Below the pieces are notes generated by a model that had not been told where the DNA came from, did no database searches, and was given only the letters and a program-made list of their open reading frames with translations. Below, piece by piece: positions 31,971 to 37,521 of a DNA stretch of 37,521 nt (position 1 is the first letter of the stretch; each line of letters starts with the position of its first letter). The DNA comes from SIG480 sp045595365. GTDB taxonomy: Bacteria; Bacillota; Clostridia; Oscillospirales; JAAYXM01. The stretch covers positions 1-37,521 of the forward strand of contig JAZOAI010000041.1 in assembly GCA_045595365.1 (NCBI GenBank), written 5' to 3'. The translations under genes and the position numbers were made by a program.

Positions 31971-32041
31971 TGTTATATGTGATTTGGGGATTTATTTTTT
32001 CGCTTTGCCAATACTCATTTTAATATAAAGGGGTAATTTAT

Positions 32042-33079
32042 ATGTCGCTGTTCAAAAACAAAACACTTTTGATTACGGGGGGTACAGGCTCTTTCGGCAA
32101 CGCTGTGCTGAATCGCTTCCTTCATACCGACATCGGTGAAATCCGAATTTTCTCCCGCGACGAAAAGAAGCAGGACGATATGCGCCACGAGTATCAGGTG
32201 AAATATCCCGAGTATGCAGACAAGATAAAGTTCTACATAGGCGATGTCAGAAACATTGATTCAATCCGCCCGGCTATGGTCGGGGTTGACTATATTTTCC
32301 ACGCGGCAGCACTTAAGCAGGTCCCCTCTTGCGAGTTCTTCCCGATGGAGGCTGTCCGCACAAACGTCATCGGGACTGACAACGTGCTTGCCGCCGCGAT
32401 TGACGCAGGCGTTAAGTCCGTTATATGCCTCTCAACCGACAAGGCGGCATACCCCGTAAACGCTATGGGGACAAGCAAGGCGATGATGGAAAAGGTTGTT
32501 GTCGCAAAAAGCCGCATGGTTGACCCGAAGAAAACTAAAATCTGCTGCACGCGCTACGGAAACGTTATGTGTTCGCGCGGGTCCGTCATCCCGCTCTGGA
32601 TTGAACAGATAAGAAACAACGAAACAATAACACTGACAGACCCCTCAATGACACGCTTCATAATGAGCCTTGACGAGGCGGTTGACCTTGTCCTCTTTGC
32701 ATTTGAGAACGGAGAGAACGGCGACATTCTTGTTCAGAAGGCTCCCGCCTGCACGATTGAAACTCAGGCAAAGGCTGTAATTGAGCTTTTTGGCGGTGAT
32801 GAGAAAAACATTAAAATCATCGGCATCCGCCACGGCGAGAAGATGTACGAAACGCTTCTCACAAACGAGGAGTGTGCAAACGCAATAGATATGGGAAACT
32901 TCTACCGCGTTCCGGCGGACAAGCGCGGACTTAACTACGATAAGTATTTCAAACACGGCGACACCGAAAGAAATACGCTCACTGAATTCAACTCAAACAA
33001 CACCGAGCTTCTCACGGTAGAGGAGACTAAGGCAAAAATCGCGTCGCTTTCCTATATCCAGGAGGAGCTTTCAAAATGA
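32042..33079 (+). CDS. fnlA: UDP-GlcNAc 4,6-dehydratase/5-epimerase
   Basis: First enzyme of UDP-L-FucNAc synthesis; it also does a 3-epimerisation in characterised homologues (FnlA/WbjB/CapE). The 345-residue SDR protein has GGTGSFG for NAD(P), FSRDEKKQDDMR, the modified active-site MGTSKAMMEK (Met instead of the usual Tyr) typical of this branch, and near the end GEKMYETLLTNEE and MGNFYRVPADKRGLNYDKYF, diagnostic for FnlA/CapE. The next gene overlaps by ATGA. The three genes together make the call strong. Confidence 0.95.
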   Translation: MSLFKNKTLLITGGTGSFGNAVLNRFLHTDIGEIRIFSRDEKKQDDMRHEYQVKYPEYADKIKFYIGDVRNIDSIRPAMVGVDYIFHAAALKQVPSCEFFPMEAVRTNVIGTDNVLAAAIDAGVKSVICLSTDKAAYPVNAMGTSKAMMEKVVVAKSRMVDPKKTKICCTRYGNVMCSRGSVIPLWIEQIRNNETITLTDPSMTRFIMSLDEAVDLVLFAFENGENGDILVQKAPACTIETQAKAVIELFGGDEKNIKIIGIRHGEKMYETLLTNEECANAIDMGNFYRVPADKRGLNYDKYFKHGDTERNTLTEFNSNNTELLTVEETKAKIASLSYIQEELSK

Positions 33080-34224
33080 AGATATTAGTTACAGGAGCAC
33101 ATGGGTTTGTAGGGAAGAACCTTTGCGCGGCGCTCTCTAACATCCGCGACGGCAAGGACAGAACCCACCCCGAGCTTTCTATTTCAGAAATTTTTGAATA
33201 CGACATCGACACGGAAGCCTCCCTTCTTGATGAATATTGCAAAAAGGCTGACTTTGTATTTAACCTTGCAGGGGTTAACCGCCCGCAGAATACCGATGAG
33301 TTTATGCAGGGCAATTTTGGCTTTGCCTCTGCGCTCCTTGACACACTGCAGAAATATAACAACGTATGCCCCGTTATGATAAGCTCTTCCATTCAGGCGG
33401 CACTCCCGAACGACTACGGCAAGAGCAAAAAAGCGGGGGAAGACCTTCTTTTTGAGTATTCAACGAAAACAGGTGCCAAAGTTCTCGTTTATCGCTTTCC
33501 GAATCTTTTCGGGAAGTGGTGCAGGCCAAACTATAACAGCGTTATAGCAACGTTTTGCAATAACATTGCAAATGACCTTGAAATCACCGTAAATAACCGC
33601 GACACCCTCCTCACGCTCGTCTATATAGACGACCTTATAGACGAGATGATTCGCGCACTTTCCGGGCGAGAGACGCGTGACGTCGAGTTTTGCAAGGTTC
33701 CGGTTGAACACCAGGCAACGCTTGGCGAGATTGTTGATTTGCTTGAGAGCTTTAAGGCACAGCAACAAACTCTCGTTATGCCGGAAATCCCGTCTGGAAG
33801 CTTTGCAAAAAAGCTCTATTCTACATATCTCTCATATCTCCCGAAAGAGAAGGCGGCTTTTCCTCTTAAGATGAATATTGATGCGCGCGGTAGCTTCACG
33901 GAGCTTTTGAAAACGGAAAAGTGTGGCCAGGTTTCTGTCAATATTTCCGCCCCGGGCATTACAAAGGGCCAGCACTGGCACCATACAAAATGGGAATTTT
34001 TTATAGTTGTCGCAGGGCACGGCCTTATTCAACAAAGAAAAGTCGGCTCAGATGAGATTATTGAGTTTGAGGTTTCGGGTGATGAAATCACCGCGATTCA
34101 TATGCTCCCGGGATATACTCACAACATTATAAATTTGTCTGACACAGAAAATCTGGTGACGGTTATGTGGGCGAACGAACAGTTTGACAAAAACCACCCC
34201 GATACATTTGGAGAGGAAGTTTGA
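33076..34224 (+). CDS. fnlB: UDP-FucNAc pathway bifunctional epimerase/reductase
   Basis: FnlB/CapF reduces the keto intermediate to UDP-2-acetamido-2,6-dideoxy-L-talose. The 382-residue protein has an N-terminal SDR domain (VTGAHGFVGKNL, FNLAGVNRPQNTDEFM, YGKSKKAGEDLLFEY) and a C-terminal cupin (about 260-382) with GQHWHHTKWEFF, the zinc-binding histidines found in CapF. Size and architecture equal the S. aureus CapF type. Coupled to fnlA by a four-base overlap; fnlC starts three bases after the stop. Confidence 0.95.
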   Translation: MKILVTGAHGFVGKNLCAALSNIRDGKDRTHPELSISEIFEYDIDTEASLLDEYCKKADFVFNLAGVNRPQNTDEFMQGNFGFASALLDTLQKYNNVCPVMISSSIQAALPNDYGKSKKAGEDLLFEYSTKTGAKVLVYRFPNLFGKWCRPNYNSVIATFCNNIANDLEITVNNRDTLLTLVYIDDLIDEMIRALSGRETRDVEFCKVPVEHQATLGEIVDLLESFKAQQQTLVMPEIPSGSFAKKLYSTYLSYLPKEKAAFPLKMNIDARGSFTELLKTEKCGQVSVNISAPGITKGQHWHHTKWEFFIVVAGHGLIQQRKVGSDEIIEFEVSGDEITAIHMLPGYTHNIINLSDTENLVTVMWANEQFDKNHPDTFGEEV

Positions 34225-34226
34225 TT

Positions 34227-35411
34227 ATGGAAATGAAGCTTGATTACTCAGATGTCAAATGGCAGGAAAACGGAAAGCTGAAGCTTTTGATTATTGTGGG
34301 GACCCGCCCTGAGATTATCCGTCTCGCGGCAGTCATCAACAAATGTCGCAGGTATTTTGACTGCATTCTTGCACATACGGGGCAGAACTATGACTATAAC
34401 CTAAACGGAGTTTTCTTCAAGGATCTGAAGCTTTCTGACCCCGAAGTTTATATGAACGCAGTCGGAGATGACCTCGGCGCAACCGTCGGAAACATCATAA
34501 ACTGCTCATACAAGCTTATGGCCGAGATTAAGCCCGATGCTATGCTTGTTCTCGGAGACACAAACTCCTGTCTTTCCGCAATAGCTGCAAAGCGCCTGCA
34601 CATCCCGATTTTCCATATGGAGGCAGGGAACAGATGTAAGGATGAGTGTCTGCCCGAGGAAACAAACCGCCGTATTGTTGATATAATATCCGATGTAAAT
34701 ATGGCATATTCCGAACACGCCCGCCGTTATCTCCACGAGTGTGGCCTGCCCAAGGAGCGCACATATGTGACGGGCTCACCTATGGCGGAGGTTCTTCATC
34801 AGAACCTTGCTGAAATTGAAAAATCTGATGTGCATAGCCGCCTCGGGCTCGAAAAAGGCAAATATATTCTCCTTTCAGCACACAGAGAAGAAAACATTGA
34901 TACTGAAGAAAACTTCTTGTCTCTCTTTGGTGCTATAAACCGTCTTGCGGAGAAGTACGATATGCCGATTCTGTATTCCTGTCACCCGCGAAGCCGCAAA
35001 AGGCTTGAATCAAGCGGATTCAAGCTTGACCCGCGAGTTATTCAAAATGAGCCGCTCGGTTTTCACGATTACAACTGCCTGCAGATGAACGCATACGCCG
35101 TCGTCTCAGACAGCGGCACACTCCCGGAAGAAAGCAGCTTCTTCACCTCGGTAGGTCATCCCTTCCCTGCAGTCTGCATACGCACCTCAACAGAACGCCC
35201 CGAGGCACTTGACAAGGCGTGTTTTGTTCTTGCCGGCATTTCCGAAAAATCTCTCCTGCAGGCAGTTGAGACTGCCGTTGAGATGACAAATGACGGAAAC
35301 CACGGCATCCCTGTTCCCGACTATACTGACGAAAACGTGTCTGACAAGGTGGTAAAGCTCATCCAGAGCTATACCGGCATTGTTGATAAGATGGTCTGGA
35401 GAAAATCCTAA
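34227..35411 (+). CDS. fnlC: UDP-N-acetylhexosamine 2-epimerase, non-hydrolysing
   Basis: FnlC/CapG makes UDP-L-FucNAc from the talose form. The start ATG 34227 has GAGAGGAAG seven bases upstream; a TTG at 34221 overlaps the previous stop and is less likely. The 394-residue protein carries VGTRPEIIRLAAVI, HTGQNYDYNLN, VLGDTNS, HMEAGNRCKDECLPEE, SAHREENID and SDSGTLPEESSFF, the UDP-GlcNAc 2-epimerase set. The insertion RCKDECLPEETNRR is typical for the FnlC branch. It is followed by a hairpin whose loop is also the -35 box of the next promoter. Confidence 0.95.
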   Translation: MEMKLDYSDVKWQENGKLKLLIIVGTRPEIIRLAAVINKCRRYFDCILAHTGQNYDYNLNGVFFKDLKLSDPEVYMNAVGDDLGATVGNIINCSYKLMAEIKPDAMLVLGDTNSCLSAIAAKRLHIPIFHMEAGNRCKDECLPEETNRRIVDIISDVNMAYSEHARRYLHECGLPKERTYVTGSPMAEVLHQNLAEIEKSDVHSRLGLEKGKYILLSAHREENIDTEENFLSLFGAINRLAEKYDMPILYSCHPRSRKRLESSGFKLDPRVIQNEPLGFHDYNCLQMNAYAVVSDSGTLPEESSFFTSVGHPFPAVCIRTSTERPEALDKACFVLAGISEKSLLQAVETAVEMTNDGNHGIPVPDYTDENVSDKVVKLIQSYTGIVDKMVWRKS

Positions 35412-35429
35412 CTTTTGATTTTATATCTG

Positions 35430-35449
35430 CGGCGGCTTGACAGCCGCCG
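35430..35449 (+). terminator. fnlC terminator overlapping the next promoter
   Basis: CGGCGGC and GCCGCCG enclose TTGACA, then GTGAATTTTTG follows. The loop is exactly the -35 hexamer of the promoter at 35437-35465, so the two functions share the same bases. Confidence 0.6.
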
Positions 35450-35465
35450 TGAATTTTTGTAGAAT
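35437..35465 (+). promoter_or_regulatory. Promoter of the Mrp-superoxide reductase pair
   Basis: TTGACA (35437-35442) and TAGAAT (35460-35465) are 17 bases apart, the same boxes as in the polysaccharide operon promoter. It lies about 43 bases before the Mrp start codon. Confidence 0.7.
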
Positions 35466-35507
35466 AGTAACTGTAATATGTTAATTTTGAAAGGACGTTG
35501 TTTAACA

Positions 35508-36335
35508 ATGAGCGAAAACTGTTCAAACGATTGCTCATCGTGTTCGAAAAAGTGCGGCGACAGAACTGAACCAAGCAGCTTTCTTGCTCCCGCAAATAAG
35601 AATTCAAATGTAAAAAAGGTTATCGGCATTGTCAGCGGGAAGGGCGGCGTCGGCAAAAGTCTTGTCACCTCTCTCCTCGCATCCACAATGAACAAGAGAA
35701 ATGCCACAGTTGCAGTTCTTGACGCTGATATAACAGGTCCTTCAATCCCAAAAGTGTTTGGTGTATCAGGCAGAGTTTTCAGCGACGATGACGGAATTTA
35801 TCCTGCAGAAACTCCGAAAGGAACGAAGCTTATGTCCATAAACCTTCTCCTTGAGGATACGACCGACCCCGTTGTCTGGAGAGGCCCTGTTATTGCGAAT
35901 GCCGTAAAGCAGTTCTGGACAGATGTTGTCTGGGGTGATGTTGACTATATGTTTGTCGATATGCCTCCCGGAACGGGAGATGTCCCGCTTACCGTCTTTC
36001 AGTCGCTCCCGGTTGACGGAATTGTCGTTGTAACAAGCCCGCAGGAGCTTGTTTCAATGATTGTTGAAAAAGCGGTTAAGATGGCGGGGATGCTGGGTAT
36101 CCCGATTCTCGGCATTGTTGAAAATATGTCATACTTTGAATGCGGAAAATGCGGCGAGCGCCACGCAATCTTTGGCGAGAGCAACATTGAAGCTCTCGCA
36201 AGAGATTTGGGAATTGACTCTGTTTCAAGGATTCCTATCACGCCGGCTCTTGCAGCCGCTTGCGACAACGGCAAAATAGAGGAGTTTTCAGCAGAATGGC
36301 TTGACGGCATTCTGGATAAAATAGAAAACATATAA
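35508..36335 (+). CDS. Mrp/NBP35-type Fe-S cluster carrier ATPase
   Basis: These P-loop ATPases hold and hand over [4Fe-4S] clusters. From ATG 35508 (AAAGGA upstream) the protein has 275 residues; an ATG at 35478 is without a site. The N-terminus has four cysteines (5, 9, 12 and 16), as in NBP35. The deviant Walker A SGKGGVGKS is at 43-51, VLDADITGPSIPK follows, DMPPGTGD is Walker B, and FECGKCG gives the bridging cysteines at 212 and 215. It precedes a superoxide reductase by 20 bases; the pairing suggests Fe-S maintenance under oxygen stress. Confidence 0.93.
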   Translation: MSENCSNDCSSCSKKCGDRTEPSSFLAPANKNSNVKKVIGIVSGKGGVGKSLVTSLLASTMNKRNATVAVLDADITGPSIPKVFGVSGRVFSDDDGIYPAETPKGTKLMSINLLLEDTTDPVVWRGPVIANAVKQFWTDVVWGDVDYMFVDMPPGTGDVPLTVFQSLPVDGIVVVTSPQELVSMIVEKAVKMAGMLGIPILGIVENMSYFECGKCGERHAIFGESNIEALARDLGIDSVSRIPITPALAAACDNGKIEEFSAEWLDGILDKIENI

Positions 36336-36355
36336 GTTTTAATGAGGAGGAAAAT

Positions 36356-36724
36356 ATGAAATTTTTTGTTTGTGCGCATTGTAAAAAAATCGTCACAGAG
36401 GTTAAGGAAACAAAGGTTCCGCTTATGTGCTGCGGAGAAAAAATGAGCGACCTTGTCCCCGGCACGACTGATGCGGCGGTAGAAAAGCACGTTCCTGTCG
36501 TTGAGAAAAACGGAAATACGGTGAACGTTACGGTCGGAAGCATTATCCACCCGATGACAGACGAGCATTATATCGAATGGATTTGCCTTGAGACAAAAAC
36601 AGGTTTCCAGGTTAAAAAACTTACGCCGAGCGATGAGCCGAAGGCTTCCTTCGTTCTCTGTGACGGCGATGAGGTCGTTGCGGTATATGAGTTCTGCAAT
36701 CTCCACAATCTCTGGAAGGCATAA
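36356..36724 (+). CDS. Superoxide reductase (desulfoferrodoxin type)
   Basis: It reduces superoxide to hydrogen peroxide without making oxygen. The 122-residue protein has an N-terminal desulforedoxin domain with all four iron ligands (C6, C9, C25, C26), then the superoxide reductase domain with E43-K44-H45, H65 (SIIHPMTDEHY), H71, and C114-x2-H117 (EFCNLHNLWK). This two-iron form is characteristic of anaerobes. The ribosome site is TGAGGAGG. A terminator follows nine bases later. Cotranscribed with the Mrp-type gene. Confidence 0.95.
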   Translation: MKFFVCAHCKKIVTEVKETKVPLMCCGEKMSDLVPGTTDAAVEKHVPVVEKNGNTVNVTVGSIIHPMTDEHYIEWICLETKTGFQVKKLTPSDEPKASFVLCDGDEVVAVYEFCNLHNLWKA

Positions 36725-36732
36725 GAAAAGTA

Positions 36733-36764
36733 AAAACACACAAGCACTATTGCTTGTGTGTTTT
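36733..36764. terminator. Bidirectional terminator
   Basis: AAAACACACAAGCA pairs perfectly with TGCTTGTGTGTTTT around CTAT and is followed by TTTG on the plus strand. It serves the superoxide reductase gene and the convergent membrane-protein gene. Confidence 0.88.
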
Positions 36765-36771
36765 TTGTTTT

Positions 36772-37284
36772 CTATGACCTTTTTCTGTCGTAGATAAATT
36801 TTCCGAGAACTGTAAATAGCAGGAGTGAAACATGTGTGACAAGCGCGCCATACGAGCCTTTTATTATGTCATATGTTATCCAAAGAAGCATATTCACAAT
36901 CGTCCAGAAACGGTATTTAGAGCCGTTATTTGCGCCGATGCACATAATAAATGTCAATGACGCAATTATCGCAAGAATGTCCCAGAACTCTGCCAAAACA
37001 GCAATGTTTGCCACTGTCATAGCAAGTGCGTATACAACTACAAGCCATACCGGAAGAGGTTTCCCCTTCTTGTCAAAAAAGTAGTTTATAATTGCCTGCA
37101 GCGCCCCTATGTAACAACATACAGCTCCGTTGTAATTTCCGTCAAGAAGATAGCTTGTCGCCACAAGGAAGTTCCCGGCAAAAACAAGAACAAGAATTGT
37201 TTTAATTCCCTTTCCCCGAATCAGCGACGAGGTAATCATACAAGCAAGGCTGCAAAGGCTTAGTATCATTGAAATAATTGCCAT
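36772..37284 (-). CDS. YgjV-like inner membrane protein
   Basis: The 170-residue protein has about six hydrophobic helices. Segments such as NFLVATSYLLDGNYNGAVCC and ALQAIINYFF, then RFWTIVNMLLWITYDIIKGS, match the pattern of the YgjV family of bacterial inner membrane proteins, whose function is unknown. It starts after GGGGGATAT. It lies downstream of the 5S rRNA gene in the same direction but beyond that gene's terminator, so it is likely a separate transcript. Confidence 0.8.
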   Translation of the reverse strand: MAIISMILSLCSLACMITSSLIRGKGIKTILVLVFAGNFLVATSYLLDGNYNGAVCCYIGALQAIINYFFDKKGKPLPVWLVVVYALAMTVANIAVLAEFWDILAIIASLTFIMCIGANNGSKYRFWTIVNMLLWITYDIIKGSYGALVTHVSLLLFTVLGKFIYDRKRS

Positions 37285-37348
37285 ATATATCCCCCATTAA
37301 CTTTGTATTTGTATATATAAATGCGCTTTGGCATCATATCTCAAAAAG

Positions 37349-37379
37349 ATACCGGATAAGCAAATGACTTATCCGGTAT
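37349..37379 (-). terminator. rRNA operon terminator
   Basis: ATACCGGATAAG pairs perfectly with CTTATCCGGTAT around a 7-base loop. On the minus strand the hairpin is followed by CTTTTTGAG. It lies 11 bases past the 5S gene. Confidence 0.88.
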
Positions 37380-37389
37380 TATATATGAT

Positions 37390-37505
<116 letters not shown>

Positions 37506-37521
37506 TACATATTCAATTTTA

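Noticed and set aside
35999..36739. 246-codon ORF antisense to the Mrp and superoxide reductase genes
   Set aside because: Both plus-strand genes have complete family motifs; the antisense frame crosses both and the gap between them.

Overview
The window looks like the chromosome of an anaerobic, spore-forming Firmicute, most likely an Oscillospirales/Ruminococcaceae-type gut Clostridium relative. The reasons are strong AGGAGG-type ribosome sites, consensus sigma-A promoters, an oxygen-sensitive class III ribonucleotide reductase, a superoxide reductase, the sporulation genes spoVT and sleB, a DUF1540 protein and a DUF5050-type propeller protein. No taxonomic search was possible, so this is inference from gene content.

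Layout. 1-579: non-coding repeats, including a perfect 118-bp inverted repeat. 580-2183: a MATE exporter and a 42-aa protein, both on the minus strand. 2184-2820: a structured-RNA candidate with its promoter, then an interspersed repeat. 2821-4098: an exported propeller-like protein and a frameshifted fragment resembling a polymorphic toxin C-terminus. 4399-10149: minus-strand run of ABC exporter, nrdG, nrdD with a fused redoxin domain, and trxB. 10348-12828: DUF1540 protein, spoVT, a repeat, a degenerate ORF and alanine dehydrogenase. 12984-14117: a Gfo/Idh/MocA oxidoreductase. 14118-15628: repeats, a second copy of the RNA plus small-protein module, and sleB. 15885-30889: one tightly packed plus-strand polysaccharide operon. 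30992-31777: nagB, reversed. 32042-35411: fnlA-fnlB-fnlC (UDP-L-FucNAc synthesis). 35508-37284: Mrp-type ATPase, superoxide reductase, YgjV-like protein. 37390-37505: 5S rRNA on the minus strand, the end of an rRNA operon that continues off the window.

How the genes work together. The polysaccharide operon holds a sugar aminotransferase, a priming phosphoglycosyl transferase, GT2 and GT4 glycosyltransferases, a cytidylyltransferase plus LicD pair (probable phospho-alcohol decoration), a deacetylase-like protein, an Fe-S F420-dehydrogenase-beta-like protein, a Wzy-like polymerase, a Wzx flippase, and a polysialyltransferase-like protein next to a CMP-sugar synthetase. This is a Wzx/Wzy-type capsule or exopolysaccharide locus, and fnlABC supplies one likely building block. 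The nrdG/nrdD/trxB group suggests that deoxynucleotide synthesis draws electrons from NADPH through TrxB and the redoxin domain fused to NrdD.

The least ordinary signal is a pair of diverged modules (2055-2474 minus, 14532-15024 plus). Each has the same promoter architecture, a long-hairpin RNA whose stem sequence differs between copies while pairing is kept, a nearly identical 3' hairpin/terminator block, and a small protein beginning MPDYEKMYFELFNGVTDIIE. A palindromic repeat lies just upstream of each promoter.
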